A DNA stretch of 64,000 nt from Nitrosospira sp. Is2. GTDB taxonomy: Bacteria; Pseudomonadota; Gammaproteobacteria; Burkholderiales; Nitrosomonadaceae. A model generated the notes under the pieces. It saw only the letters and a list, made by a program, of their open reading frames with translations. It was not told where the DNA came from and did no database searches. Where the stretch lies: the NCBI RefSeq assembly GCF_033095785.1, contig NZ_CP137134.1, positions 1,364,001-1,428,000 of the forward strand, written 5' to 3'. Within the stretch, counting starts at the first letter, position 1. The number at the start of each line of letters is the position of its first letter. This document shows positions 37,601 to 46,324 of the stretch, in pieces. The translations under genes and the position numbers were made by a program.

Positions 37601-40600
37601 GACGGAATTGGTAGCGTTGAAATTCAGTTGGCCGAACGGCGCCCACACATTGCCGCCCTGCACGATATCCGCCGCCGTCACGGAAAGACTGCCCAGGGCG
37701 GACAGAGGTTGAGCTGGCTGCAGGCTATTGCGGGTGAAAGAAACCGTCTGTCCCGGTGCCTGGATGCTGAACTGGCTATAGGTGGTGGGAGCAACAACCG
37801 CACCGCTGAAGGCCAAGTCTCCGGCGCTGGCGAGCATGCTGGTGGGACGCTGTACGCCGGTGCTGCTTATTCCTTGCAGCCTGACTTCCTCGGTCCCATT
37901 CAGTTCTGCGCGCGCCATGCCGCTCAAGGTCAGGTTGCCCGCCAGTTCCAGCAGTTGCGAATCCGTCTTGAGAACGCCGTCGCCGGCAACCGGTGTGTTG
38001 ACCACTTCCACCCGGTTTATGTCGTAATTGCCCAGCCGAAGGGTTTGCGCCTTCAACGTCGCTGCACCCCTTGCCATTTCGATACGCGCGGCATCGAGCA
38101 CCAGCTCATTCAAGGGCAGCGTCCGGTTCGCCCCCACATTCAAGCCGTTTTCCAGCCGGATCGCATCAATGCTTTTAAGCGCGACGCGATCGAAGCCTGC
38201 AGCCTCCAGCACTGCAGAGCCGACCCTGGCCTGCCCGTTCAACCCGCTTGGTATAGCCGCGCCTGGAGTCAGGTCACCCACCTGCGGTGCCACAATTGGC
38301 GCCAGGCTCAGCACGCGCTCCCCAACAGGATATCCAAGACTTGGGTCCGGGGCAGTGAAGTTATTGCCCAGCACCAGATCGAATACACCGCCGCGACTTG
38401 AGCCGCTGCCCGCATGTGCCGCGAAAGCGCCGTCCAGCAGCCCACCTTCGCGCGCGCTGATGCGTAGCGACCCGGCGTCGCTGCCGATCCACTGCCCCAG
38501 TCCTCCCGCTTCATTCAGGATATCAAGACGAACCGGTGTGGCACCCGATAGCTCGATTTTCGAACCGGCCTCGGTCACGACATAACCATATTGAGCATGC
38601 AAGGCGACTTTACCCCCATTCAGCGCTTCGCCCTGGGTAAGGCGATTGCTGTCCAGAAAAGTCAGCGCCATGCCCGATACATCGAGGACCGCCTGCTTGC
38701 CCAGCCAGAGACCGTGAGCAGGATCAAATGCCTCTTGGGCTTCGAGGCCGTGATCAAGCGTTGCCGAAATGGTGCCGCCGGGCGCGCTGATGCGGCCCTG
38801 TATCTCCAGCAACTGCGCCGCCGCGAGCGTCACGTTTGCCCTTGGATCGGCCGCGATGCGCGCGCCAGCGCCGATCAGCAAGTGGCCCGCCCCATCGGCG
38901 GGATTTTTGGCGGTAAGACTCAAATTCAGCGGGTGGCGGATCAGGTCATCCAGCTTTACCTGGCGCGTGAAATCCTCCAGCCGACTGCCACTCGGCCGCA
39001 GGGTATAGTCCGGCTGCAATTCCAGGCTGAGGGTGGTAGGCGTAACCTTTGTGCCTGACGACACGGTCAGTTTATCCAGCCCCGCAAGATGGATGTTGGA
39101 AAATCCGCCGCGTTGGAAAAATTCCGCGTCCAGGTTGAGCGTGCCCGGCGTATTGTCCGGCACGCCGCCGATCTGGATCTTATTGCTGGACACGGTAAGC
39201 GTGCCCCCGCTGCCGCTATCGACCCCATAGCCGCGCAAATTGTCGGCAACGCCCGATACGGCGTTGCCGGAAATGCTGATTTCACCGCCATTGCCGGGGA
39301 TGACTCTGCCTTCCCCGTCCACCCTGAGCCGGCCGCCACCGGTGACGTCCAGCAGCGTGTTCTGCCCCAAGGCGACGTTGTCTCCCGCGCTAAGCGCGAC
39401 TTTGCCGCCATGCACCAGCGCTACCTCGCCGGAGCCCGGCGGCATGCCCGGCAATTCGTTCACCCAGGCCCCGCGTGCCGACAGCGTCACGCCATCCGCT
39501 ACAGTCAAATTCACTGGCGCGGACGCGATATTGACATCGTTTCTTGCTGAGTTGAGTACAATCGAACCGCCCCTGGCCTCGATATCGCCGTCGACTGTCA
39601 GCCCCTGCGCGGCAATATGCACGCTGCCTCCCAGCGGAGCACGCAAAGCCTCGCGCACGGACGCAGCATAGTTGCTGAATATCTCCAGATTGGCGATCTT
39701 ATCCTTGCCCAGCAGCGAAGGGTTAAGGGTTAAAGTACTGACGAGATCGGACGAAAGCGCATCGCCAAACTTGAACCCCGCCGGCAGGGCAACGCCGGCG
39801 CCACCCAGTTCGACCACCTGGTTGAGCTTGTGGTCGACTCCGGCGCTGAGAAGGGGGTTAGCCACAGGGTCGTTGCCAACTGTCAGCCGGGCGCCAGCAG
39901 GCATGATGCCTGCGTCGCGCTGTACCTCGCCCACGACAGTGCGGCCCTGGATATCAGCCTGCATCACGTTCGCGCGCAAACCAATGACTTCCAGCGCGCC
40001 TGCATTCTTGCCCTCGGTATAGCCGGGATCGTAATTGAAGCTCTGCCCGAGGTCGATCACCTCTTTCACATTCCAGCGTCCGTAATCCTGCACATAACGC
40101 GTAGCGATGCCGTCATAGCGCACATCGGCGCGCGCATCGGCGATGTCGGTCAAAATCCCACGCGACATAATCAGCGTGGTGGGGACGCTTGCCGGCGAAT
40201 AGCGGAGGCTTCCGCCCGAGAGATCGATTGCGGCGCCGGCTTCGATGATGCTCTCTCCTTGCGAGCTCACGCGCACCGTACCACCCTGGGTGGAGCGTTC
40301 AGCCACGCCGCGCTCCAGACGCGCCTGGTGGGATTCGAGACTGTCCTTGGCAATCAGTGTGGGCTCGCCCGCGGTGGCATTGGCTAAAGCGCGGTTAATA
40401 TCGACAAAAACCTTCTGGCTGCGCAGCGGCCCATCACGATTCACCGGCGAGTCTTTCAGCTCATCCCCGCGCAGTTCGATTTCCACGCCATTACGGGCTG
40501 CGGAAATTGCCACGTTTTCCAGTCCAGCGACATTGATGCCCGCACCGCTCGCTATATGAACCCGGGCAGCAGCCGAGACAGGCGCATTAAATACCTCCCT

Positions 40601-41929
40601 GACTGGATCATCGGTAAATAGCAAGCTGGGATTGTCGATCGCGATGAAATTCACTTCGCCGGCCGGCGCGTTGATCATCGCACCATTTTCCATCCGGACG
40701 TCCTGTCCCACCACCTTTACCTGCGACGGAAGCACGAGGCCGGTGCCTGTCAGCCCATCCGGCACGCCGGTCTTGTCGGATACGTCTGGCAATATTTCGG
40801 TCAGGCTGCCCGTGCCGAGGACCGCGTGGCCGCCGCGGGTCGAACTATCCTGTGCCGTGGCCGCATCCTGCGCCATCAGATATATCGAACCGTTAGCGAC
40901 CACCGAACTGGTCGCGCGCGCGATGCCTTGCTGGTTTACCGCGTACCCCACCATGGTGACATTGCCACGCGGCGTGCTCAGTTCGCCCAGATTGGTGACG
41001 TGGCCGAGCTTGTCGCGTGCAGCATCCTTGAGCGCGACGGTTTGACCATCGAGCTTGCCATCCTTGACACCCGTGTTGGCGGTTTCGAAGTCACTCAAGC
41101 CAACCGGACTATCCACCTCCACCAGCAGTCCGCGCACGTTCGCATCTGTGGGCTGCGCAGAAGCCGAACGCAAAAACACCTTGGTGCCCGCCGCCGCAAC
41201 CACCTGGCCGTCGGCCGCCTCCACCCTGCCTTTATTGATGACGGTGGGCGCGATCAGCATGACGCGGCCCTGGCTGCCGGCGGTGATGCGCGCGCCCTCG
41301 AACACCTTGACGAAGCCTCCCGAGCCTTCGAATTGCGGGCTTGTCTTCTCGGGGGTAAGAAACGCATTCAGAATGAAGTTATCCTTGATATCCAGGCTGC
41401 TGGCGGTAAAGCTGTTGAGATTCACCTGGGACGAGCCCATGAATGCAATGCCATTCGTATTGACTAGAATGATATTCGCCTTCTGCCCCGTGGCCTGGCT
41501 GATGATGCCGGCGATAACGCTGGGATCGTTGTCCCAGACCCGATTAAGGGTAGTGAAGTTGGCGCCCTGCACCAGGTTCTGCTCGACAAGACTCTCCACT
41601 TGACTGAATTGCACCGAATGGCCCGGGCTGACGTTAAAGCTTTCCCAATTGAGAATGGCTTTGTCACCCACCTGGTTGACGATGGCCTGATGGTCATGGA
41701 CGTGATAATTTGCCTGACCCGACGTGACAAAATCCGGTATCCCGCCACCGCAACTGCCGCCAGCGCACGGCACGGGCAACTCAGCCTGCGCAGTTGTCCC
41801 TATCAGCAAAATTGTCAACAGAAGCCCCTTACTACCGGCCGCCTTGCGACAGCCCCGTGCCGATTCTGCCGCCGGAACCAGCATGCCCAAGGTCGTGTTG
41901 AAAATTAATTTGTATAGTTTACGATTCAT
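31700..41929 (-). CDS. Giant TpsA exoprotein, filamentous haemagglutinin family
   Basis: About 3,409 residues from the ATG at 41929; an in-frame ATG three codons earlier is possible. MNRKLYKLIFN is an extended signal peptide region followed by a hydrophobic core to about residue 50. The TPS secretion domain (about 55-170) has NYHVHDHQAIVNQ, ILNWESFNV and the NTNGI motif. The long middle is Gly/Ala/Asn/Asp-rich beta-helix sequence with almost no Cys outside PCAGGSCGGG near the N-terminus. The C-terminal part matches the DUF3739-type region of the family, with no obvious toxin domain. It follows its TpsB transporter by about 130 bases. Likely role: adhesion or biofilm matrix. Confidence 0.93.
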   Translation of the reverse strand: MNRKLYKLIFNTTLGMLVPAAESARGCRKAAGSKGLLLTILLIGTTAQAELPVPCAGGSCGGGIPDFVTSGQANYHVHDHQAIVNQVGDKAILNWESFNVSPGHSVQFSQVESLVEQNLVQGANFTTLNRVWDNDPSVIAGIISQATGQKANIILVNTNGIAFMGSSQVNLNSFTASSLDIKDNFILNAFLTPEKTSPQFEGSGGFVKVFEGARITAGSQGRVMLIAPTVINKGRVEAADGQVVAAAGTKVFLRSASAQPTDANVRGLLVEVDSPVGLSDFETANTGVKDGKLDGQTVALKDAARDKLGHVTNLGELSTPRGNVTMVGYAVNQQGIARATSSVVANGSIYLMAQDAATAQDSSTRGGHAVLGTGSLTEILPDVSDKTGVPDGLTGTGLVLPSQVKVVGQDVRMENGAMINAPAGEVNFIAIDNPSLLFTDDPVREVFNAPVSAAARVHIASGAGINVAGLENVAISAARNGVEIELRGDELKDSPVNRDGPLRSQKVFVDINRALANATAGEPTLIAKDSLESHQARLERGVAERSTQGGTVRVSSQGESIIEAGAAIDLSGGSLRYSPASVPTTLIMSRGILTDIADARADVRYDGIATRYVQDYGRWNVKEVIDLGQSFNYDPGYTEGKNAGALEVIGLRANVMQADIQGRTVVGEVQRDAGIMPAGARLTVGNDPVANPLLSAGVDHKLNQVVELGGAGVALPAGFKFGDALSSDLVSTLTLNPSLLGKDKIANLEIFSNYAASVREALRAPLGGSVHIAAQGLTVDGDIEARGGSIVLNSARNDVNIASAPVNLTVADGVTLSARGAWVNELPGMPPGSGEVALVHGGKVALSAGDNVALGQNTLLDVTGGGRLRVDGEGRVIPGNGGEISISGNAVSGVADNLRGYGVDSGSGGTLTVSSNKIQIGGVPDNTPGTLNLDAEFFQRGGFSNIHLAGLDKLTVSSGTKVTPTTLSLELQPDYTLRPSGSRLEDFTRQVKLDDLIRHPLNLSLTAKNPADGAGHLLIGAGARIAADPRANVTLAAAQLLEIQGRISAPGGTISATLDHGLEAQEAFDPAHGLWLGKQAVLDVSGMALTFLDSNRLTQGEALNGGKVALHAQYGYVVTEAGSKIELSGATPVRLDILNEAGGLGQWIGSDAGSLRISAREGGLLDGAFAAHAGSGSSRGGVFDLVLGNNFTAPDPSLGYPVGERVLSLAPIVAPQVGDLTPGAAIPSGLNGQARVGSAVLEAAGFDRVALKSIDAIRLENGLNVGANRTLPLNELVLDAARIEMARGAATLKAQTLRLGNYDINRVEVVNTPVAGDGVLKTDSQLLELAGNLTLSGMARAELNGTEEVRLQGISSTGVQRPTSMLASAGDLAFSGAVVAPTTYSQFSIQAPGQTVSFTRNSLQPAQPLSALGSLSVTAADIVQGGNVWAPFGQLNFNATNSVAFKDGSMTSVAAAPSSMVPFGMLVNGRSWVYRPDAFEIPQLALNEKSIRMDAANIDMQTGAALDLAGGGDLQAYEFSVGPGGSRDILNDAGTYAILPGNRGGFAPGDRQENVGFDRASGDAVYLSGIPGLPAGVYTLLPGHYALLPGAYAVSPNMDVPNLLPGQAYSKQDGSQVVPGYVTDSRASAGGPRDALWHGFEVLTRDQVLQRSEITLTRASEFFAAGVSRPQDAGLLSLDTTAGLKLDAIYKLAAGVGGRGAAVDISAPKIAITSQPGSIIPGVDPLATRIAVTTLNSIGAASLFIGGTRSAGATVGASTTLNVGTDEVTLANDTDHALKGEEIILVAKDTLTLKSGSAIDAQGKANTTGAGYSTEGNGALVRAASTHAAFSRTGSPGRSEGALIGEAGSTIRSVNSVTLDATKQNAFAGTTSFANDRNNPVAGNLTVGATRVNFGNAPSGSEGLILSQGELDALDRLNSLTLTSYTTFDLYGDVDVGGVNSAGKPTLQALNLLGGGLAGLSNVGKTANLRAAAITLSNPAAVAFTAGGTLGTGTLAIQADKLVLGEGAKAIEGFSQVDVRANELIGRGSGTTDIVANAANMSIARISGEQSASQSLTAGGTLNFADTAADRALAAVNALGAKWALSGTEVMLDTEAILPSGQLRLTATSADLTLGANAVVDVAGRSVAFFDVQRGSPGGSAELVSDNRNVVVTEGAKVDVSAPLGADAGKVNVRAPKGAGTLPAGSLEGSTVKDGNGAKGNGGRFELDVATLPDFSALNTMLNQGEFDGARTVRVRTGDVSVAASDTVKAKEVHIAADGGKLDVAGHVDASGKDAGNIHLHAKNDVAVLAGGKLDAVSTGSGESGGEVEIGTAVGSLNLAQGSAIDVQGGNNGHGGKVVLRAPRTGSGAGTDVAVGSIGGSISGAGSVAVEAVKVYDNITTLTASGARSGTLSLDTVNTDNTSFASNAGTIASRLGKAGDAVFHVRGGVEVRSAGDLALSNDWNLATRPAGQEPGVLTLRAAGNLNLDNNLSDGFNVATPFSSGTTPATLLEGDSWGYRLVAGADADAADPLAVKAGSGDITLAAGKLVRTGTGDIRLAAGGDIKLADNKSAIYTAGRISDTAAGFVVPVNSQFSQGGGDVSLVAMGNITGAPSAQLYSNWLFRQGAVNASTGEYTRQPAWWVRFDQFQQGVGALGGGNVTLQARGNVENVSASAPTQARMTAAAPDATKLVTTGGGDVRVTTGGDLLGGQYYADRGDVVITAGGSVSSGQTVAGNPLYTILALGDARALVRAQGDVNIQTVLNPHLVVQSSGTGAAFNVNNATSPSWSLFSTYSKDSGVDMQSLSGKVTMHNGGGGSANIPEAYRKTQGINGPGLNFTISGQRYQPDLLSLLPPNLSATAFQNDIVMNDGPTDIVLSPSPRAQLTLLATNSVNIPAVISMSDRDPALIPSGIRPGSTYTQFPTTSVRAADVVLVHAAVPVHTGDTQPARVYAVAGDIRGNIEGLPNLDLSKAVRVRAGQDVRDLGIVAQHVSKGDISRVEAGRDVAFTSGNSRIDTAKIWVGGLGRLEVTAGRNVDLGTSAGIVSRGDLDNAELPAGGADIHVAAGVGAQGIDYTGAVNRLAAELEKAGGNPADVLLWQARWLVKNDNLEGPDALQAVKAVQALNADVQQGMVRAMIYSALLVTGRDSNNPDSPFAADYERGYAALELVFPGLREKNEDGTFKNYQGEVNLFASRIKTERGGNIEFMVPGGDLIVGLTNTPAILVDVGNDVLGMLTVAEGDVRGFARNNITVNQSRILTVGGGDVLLWSSEGDIDAGKGKKSATAVPPPIIKVDAQGNVTQELQGAASGSGIGALSSGGKPAGDIDLVAPTGTVNAGDAGIRAGNLNIAAQVVLGADNIAVAGTSTGTPVADASAVTATTSGSTSQGDDVSKATAALSQNLSDAARTSDSMKKLKPTFISTEVIGHGE

Positions 41930-42061
41930 TTTTTCCACCTGCGCCCGGACGGGAAGCCTTGATATCCCGCCTCATCCCACCTTGCGTTATCACGTTATTC
42001 TGTTTAAACCCGGCTTCGATCGGGCGTTGGGGCGATGTATTCGAGCGCCAGCTCGATCTCA

Positions 42062-43657
42062 TCACCACGCTTGCCGCACCAGGAAATGCACCCGTTTGTC
42101 TCCCGCCTTGGTCCTGTTAACGTCCTCAAGCGCAAGCGCCCAGCTAAAGTCAGCGGACGCTCCCTTCCATGCTTTGAGATGAAATCCCATGCCGGTACCC
42201 GCCAGGTCGAACCGGTCTATCTGGCCGGGCAAGGGCTGCTGCACGCGCACGACCCCGCCATCGATAAAAGCCACCAAGCGAAACTCGTCGATTGGCCTGA
42301 TCAGATAGGCGGCGTAGTTGGGGGTAAAGACTTCAAATTGTCCGGTTGCGCTGTCGTCGCCCAAGGCCGCAACTTCGAGGTAGCCGCGCACCGTATTTAT
42401 CCCGCCGACGATGGACTGCTCGTTGTTGATAAGCGGCTGCGCTGCAATCTGCCAAGTCGCACGCCCCGTCCATCCCCACCCCCCGGGCATGGTGTGGGTA
42501 TGGGAAAAGTTACCACGCAGAAACATATAGTTTGAATGTGCCTTGAAACGCTTGTTGGCAAATTCGGCTTCACTTCCTACCACGTCGCGCAGGTGAAAAT
42601 TCAGCGAGAGTCCAAGCTTGGTGGCACTTCGGCCGCCAACCCAGGTGCCATCCCATCCGACAGTGAATGGCATATACGTGATGGGCGTGTTGAAATTACC
42701 GCCCTCAATCAGATTGACTGTCTGCCCGAAGTCCTTGTAGTCGACACCCAGGGTGGCGGTATGGAAGAATCCATCGACGCCCGGCAGGGGAAGGATATAG
42801 CGCCCACCGACCATTACGCCGTTGCCCAGCACATTAAGCGCCCCCACTGACGCTACGTTGGAATCAGAATAGACGCTGTATAAGGCGAGGAAGCCGCCGG
42901 TCGGAACCGGCATTGTGTAATTGGCGGAAAATACCTTGCTTTCGTCCGGATTCTGCGGTGCAACAAGGCCGGTGAGGCCAAGGCTATGCTGCCGGTGCCA
43001 AAGGTTGTCCCAACTTACATTTGCACTGAGCCGGGTAAGTGTTGTATTCGGGATCTGGCGGCTGTTCAGTTCGATACTGCCGTGCAGAGGAAGCTGATCC
43101 TTCACTTTCAAATCGACTTCCACCGTACCCGGCGTCTTTCCCGCTCGGAGGACCGGCGTGACGCGGCGATCGGCGGAACGATTCAGGCTCGCCAGCTGTT
43201 TTTGCATTTCCGGAAAGTTTGGAACCTTCCCCTCGGCCAACTCGGGTATCGTGGCTTTAATATCAGCGGGACTGAAATAGCGCGAATCCACCACACGCAA
43301 GCGCTTCACTGGCGCTTCCGTCACCGCCAGCCGCACAACCGCATCTTCCACTTTTTGCTGGGGAATCGTCACCAGCACGGTCAGGTAGCCCGCGGCGTGG
43401 TACGCACGCTCCAGCGCGTCGCGCGCCCGCTCCACATCGTCGAGGGTTCTTACTTCGCCAAGGTGCGGATAAACTGCTTCTTCGATCACCGCAACAGGCA
43501 ATAACGTGGCGCCTTCGACGCGGTATTCGAATACATCAAACTGTGAATTTTGTGCATATGCGCTCGACATAGGCATGAGGCCGATCAAGCACAACATGCA
43601 GCTTGCACACAGCGCTTTTTTCGCCATTCGCACGATTTGAGAGCTCAACTGAAGCAT
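42062..43657 (-). CDS. TpsB outer-membrane transporter (FhaC/ShlB family)
   Basis: A two-partner secretion pore for the adjacent TpsA. From the chosen ATG at 43657 a signal peptide ends at about S-A-Y-A. Two POTRA domains follow (about 45-190: FDVFEYRVEGATLLP, then VKRLRVVDSRYFSPADI), then a 16-strand barrel. The conserved V-R-G-Y motif of the L6 loop is seen as INTVRGYLEVAAL, and the protein ends in Trp (LVRQAW). The open frame extends to 43738, but that part runs through a terminator hairpin, so I exclude it. The order tpsB-tpsA is usual. Confidence 0.94.
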   Translation of the reverse strand: MLQLSSQIVRMAKKALCASCMLCLIGLMPMSSAYAQNSQFDVFEYRVEGATLLPVAVIEEAVYPHLGEVRTLDDVERARDALERAYHAAGYLTVLVTIPQQKVEDAVVRLAVTEAPVKRLRVVDSRYFSPADIKATIPELAEGKVPNFPEMQKQLASLNRSADRRVTPVLRAGKTPGTVEVDLKVKDQLPLHGSIELNSRQIPNTTLTRLSANVSWDNLWHRQHSLGLTGLVAPQNPDESKVFSANYTMPVPTGGFLALYSVYSDSNVASVGALNVLGNGVMVGGRYILPLPGVDGFFHTATLGVDYKDFGQTVNLIEGGNFNTPITYMPFTVGWDGTWVGGRSATKLGLSLNFHLRDVVGSEAEFANKRFKAHSNYMFLRGNFSHTHTMPGGWGWTGRATWQIAAQPLINNEQSIVGGINTVRGYLEVAALGDDSATGQFEVFTPNYAAYLIRPIDEFRLVAFIDGGVVRVQQPLPGQIDRFDLAGTGMGFHLKAWKGASADFSWALALEDVNRTKAGDKRVHFLVRQAW

Positions 43658-43686
43658 TCTTATTTTTGTTCTTATAAGCGCAAAAC

Positions 43687-43711
43687 GGGACAGCCCGGGA
43701 TGGGCTGTCCC
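43687..43711 (-). terminator. Hairpin between the unknown secreted protein and tpsB
   Basis: A perfect 10-base stem (43687-43696 with 43702-43711, five-base loop) starts 49 bases after the upstream stop codon. On the minus strand it is followed by GTTTTG, a short T-tract. It looks like a moderate intrinsic terminator or attenuator, limiting readthrough from the upstream genes into tpsB-tpsA. Confidence 0.6.
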
Positions 43712-43759
43712 TTTCACAGGGTCGGGACAGCGTTGCACCGTCCTGATAACGTGAAAAGC

Positions 43760-45256
43760 CTACTGGAACGCAGGCTGGCAGGAATTGCCGAGACGTGCAC
43801 CCTTGCCGGTGGGACCACTGGAACCGGCCACCGGTGTGGCGAATATACCCTTCAGATCGCTTTCACCCAGCGTGGTGGTTACGGCCGAGATCAGGGCCGC
43901 CCCCGAGGCACTGGCGGGACTGACGGAGCCCCCGGCAGTGAACGCTGCGAGTTCAAACCAGAAGTCGTAGGAGCCATCCATCGCTTCCGCGCGCTGTTGG
44001 GCGTCGGTGTTGGGGGAGGCACGATTCAGCTTGACGAACGCCCACCGATCAGCGGTAGCGGTCGGGGCCGGCGTGTTTTCCATCGACATTACGCCCAAGC
44101 CAAACTGGTTTGCACCCGTCGCCGTGTTGAGCGCGGTTTTCACGCCGCCTGTGCTGGACTGCTCGGTGACAATCGCGGTGCCGGTGCTGTCAGTGGCGCG
44201 TGCCGGTTCCAGCGCACCCTGGGACGTCCCCGTGGCACAAGGCTTATCCAGGAAACGTATATTGGACGCCGACTGAGTGCCGGAGGTTGGGACGCGGCGC
44301 GCCAGGTTTACTATCGAACCGGCAGGCCCGCCGAACAGGCTACCGTCCACGCTGCCGATGGTGCCCTGGGAGGCGATAGAGGTATAGCGCTGGGCGGGCA
44401 TGCTGGGCTGGCAGGCAGGGGTGAGATTGGGGGCGGTTGCGGAACCATCATCGCAAGTGGCAGCCAACAACCCGGCCGTAACATCATTCTTCTGCAATTG
44501 GTGGTACAGGGGGTAGCTTACCGCTACGCCGAAGGCCTGGCCGATGTTGGTCGCCACCTCTGAACCGATCTCGCCGAGTTCCGCCCGGATAGCCAGGTTC
44601 TGCTTGTTAATCAGATACTCGGTATCGGAAAAGCCGCCGTCGGGATAGCTTTGCCCGGGAAGCGCGGATGCATCACCCTTGACCGAAGCGGTGAAGGTCT
44701 TGGTAACGACGTCGGCGCAGTTGTTGTAGCGGCCGATGTTATAGGCTACACCGTTCAAGGTCACACTCGTCGAGCCAGCCGCACCCCCGGCGCACTTGCC
44801 CCCGGCACCGAGCAACGCCAGATTGTTGATACGCTTCAGATTACCCGGCAGGTAGCCGTTGGGATTGGGCTCGGCGGCCATGCTCAGATGCGGTGCGTAG
44901 GCGTTGAACGAACCGCCCTCAACCGTGTGGTATACCACGACTTTCTTTCCGGCCAGCGAACCGGCGGCTGAACTCATGGTACAGGCATACGCCACGCGGT
45001 CTCCACTGCTCTTGCCTGGTTCGGTACCGGCGGCTTCCAGATACATGTGCGCATCATTGGTGCCGCCGTTGCCGGCCAAGCCGTTGCAAAGCGACATCAC
45101 GCTGCGGAACACTGCATTGGTGGGCGCAGATGCGCCGGACAGCCACACGTAAGTGGTTGGGCCGGCGGCGATCTGAGCGGGAGTCAGCGCGAAAGCAACC
45201 GGAGCCGTGCCCAGCGATGCGATGGCCAGGGCGATTTTACTCAGTTTCATTTTCAT
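43760..45256 (-). CDS. Secreted protein of unknown function upstream of tpsB
   Basis: A 498-residue protein with a clear signal peptide (residues 1-23, KMKLSKIALAIASLGTAPVAFA). The mature part starts LTPAQIAAGPTTYVWLSGASAPTNAVF. It contains at least six Cys residues that could form disulfides (for example MSLCNG, YACTMSS, GKCAGG, NNCADV, ATCDDG). The segment LSGASAPTNAVFRSVM faintly recalls phosphate-binding-protein starts, but the similarity is too weak to name a family. It lies between a PEP-CTERM gene and tpsB and shares their direction, so it may belong to the same surface programme. Confidence 0.75.
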   Translation of the reverse strand: MKMKLSKIALAIASLGTAPVAFALTPAQIAAGPTTYVWLSGASAPTNAVFRSVMSLCNGLAGNGGTNDAHMYLEAAGTEPGKSSGDRVAYACTMSSAAGSLAGKKVVVYHTVEGGSFNAYAPHLSMAAEPNPNGYLPGNLKRINNLALLGAGGKCAGGAAGSTSVTLNGVAYNIGRYNNCADVVTKTFTASVKGDASALPGQSYPDGGFSDTEYLINKQNLAIRAELGEIGSEVATNIGQAFGVAVSYPLYHQLQKNDVTAGLLAATCDDGSATAPNLTPACQPSMPAQRYTSIASQGTIGSVDGSLFGGPAGSIVNLARRVPTSGTQSASNIRFLDKPCATGTSQGALEPARATDSTGTAIVTEQSSTGGVKTALNTATGANQFGLGVMSMENTPAPTATADRWAFVKLNRASPNTDAQQRAEAMDGSYDFWFELAAFTAGGSVSPASASGAALISAVTTTLGESDLKGIFATPVAGSSGPTGKGARLGNSCQPAFQ

Positions 45257-45344
45257 TTTATGTCCTTTTTTAACTGATTGAATACTGCAACAAATCCCTG
45301 CGCTTTCTTTTCCGAGATAGAGGAAAGCTTCAGCGGATTTACGA

Positions 45345-46217
45345 TTAGACGCCCGTACGGCGGCGGACGATCATGCTGAGCATCCCCAGGCCGGCGAGCA
45401 GCATGGCCCAGGTCTCGGCTTCAGGCACGGGGCTGGTGATGGTAAGAACACCTGCCTCGCTTAACGAAACTTTGGTGAATTCGCCAGCACCGATGGTGCC
45501 GTCGTGGTTCAGGTCAAAACCGAAGGGGGTCTTGGTGGCCTGGGCCAAGTTCGAAGTGGAAGAGGTGGTCAGAAACCAGAAATTCTGATCTGTACCCACA
45601 GCTTGTGTGGTGTCGACGGTCGTCTTCTGAAGCCAGGTATCGCCCTGCCCAAAGCCGTTAATCGCGCCGAAGAAGGTATCGGAAGGGTCCGTCGCGGTGG
45701 CAACGCTGGCGCCATTAACGACGGTGCCATGGGTGCCACGGCTGTTGTTGGCATCGACATACTTGTCCATGCCGTTCATGGTTTTCACGTTGGCGTTGCC
45801 CTGGCTCGGGAATGCGTCAACGTTGCCCGTGGTCAGGTAACGTGAACCGCCTTTAAGATTCCGATCGGTATCATCCAGCGCGATTACGTTGAATTCCATC
45901 TTACCAAGATTAGACGCACCAACAAAGCTGGTCAGCTGGCTCCATGATGCGCCGTAATCGCCCGTCTTAAGATCCCAGCTTTTGGTATAGCCGGCCTGGC
46001 CGTTCGCTGCGATCATATCGTCCATCTTGAAGCCGAGATCGAACAGGCCAGATATGTCGTCACCGCCGGTGGTAGCGGAATCGCCACCGTAGTAGCGTAC
46101 GTTGAGCAAGAGCTCGCCGTTGCCGCTCGGACCGCCGTCGATGGCGGCAAAGGCGGGGGTTCCCGCGGCCATGATTGCCGCGACTGCGAGTGCCTTGAGT
46201 TTTAATTCTATTTTCAT
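45345..46217 (-). CDS. PEP-CTERM sorting-domain protein under a GEMM-I riboswitch
   Basis: A 290-residue exported protein. The ATG at 46217 has GGGAG ten bases upstream; the frame is open further upstream through the mRNA leader but without a signal sequence. The signal peptide is about residues 1-24 (KIELKLKALAVAAIMAAGTPAFA). The body is Gly/Asn/Asp-rich, with one FDLNHDGTIGAGEF stretch resembling a Ca-binding loop. The C-terminus is a sorting signal: V-P-E-A-E-T-W, a hydrophobic helix (AMLLAGLGMLSMI) and V-R-R-R. The usual second Pro is Ala. An exosortase elsewhere would process it for surface or matrix display. Confidence 0.88.
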   Translation of the reverse strand: MKIELKLKALAVAAIMAAGTPAFAAIDGGPSGNGELLLNVRYYGGDSATTGGDDISGLFDLGFKMDDMIAANGQAGYTKSWDLKTGDYGASWSQLTSFVGASNLGKMEFNVIALDDTDRNLKGGSRYLTTGNVDAFPSQGNANVKTMNGMDKYVDANNSRGTHGTVVNGASVATATDPSDTFFGAINGFGQGDTWLQKTTVDTTQAVGTDQNFWFLTTSSTSNLAQATKTPFGFDLNHDGTIGAGEFTKVSLSEAGVLTITSPVPEAETWAMLLAGLGMLSMIVRRRTGV

Positions 46218-46324
46218 TGCTGATGCTCCCTTAAATGAATTAATGAGTTGCCTGAGATCTGACCAGGCCAGTCGACCATGGGTCGATATGTCCAAGTCTC
46301 TTCGGTCAACATCTAACATCTTTG

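Noticed and set aside
32075..41603. Many long plus-strand open frames (for example 37109-38401 and 35184-36158)
   Set aside because: All are antisense to the giant haemagglutinin gene, whose low-complexity, GC-rich sequence leaves other frames open by chance.
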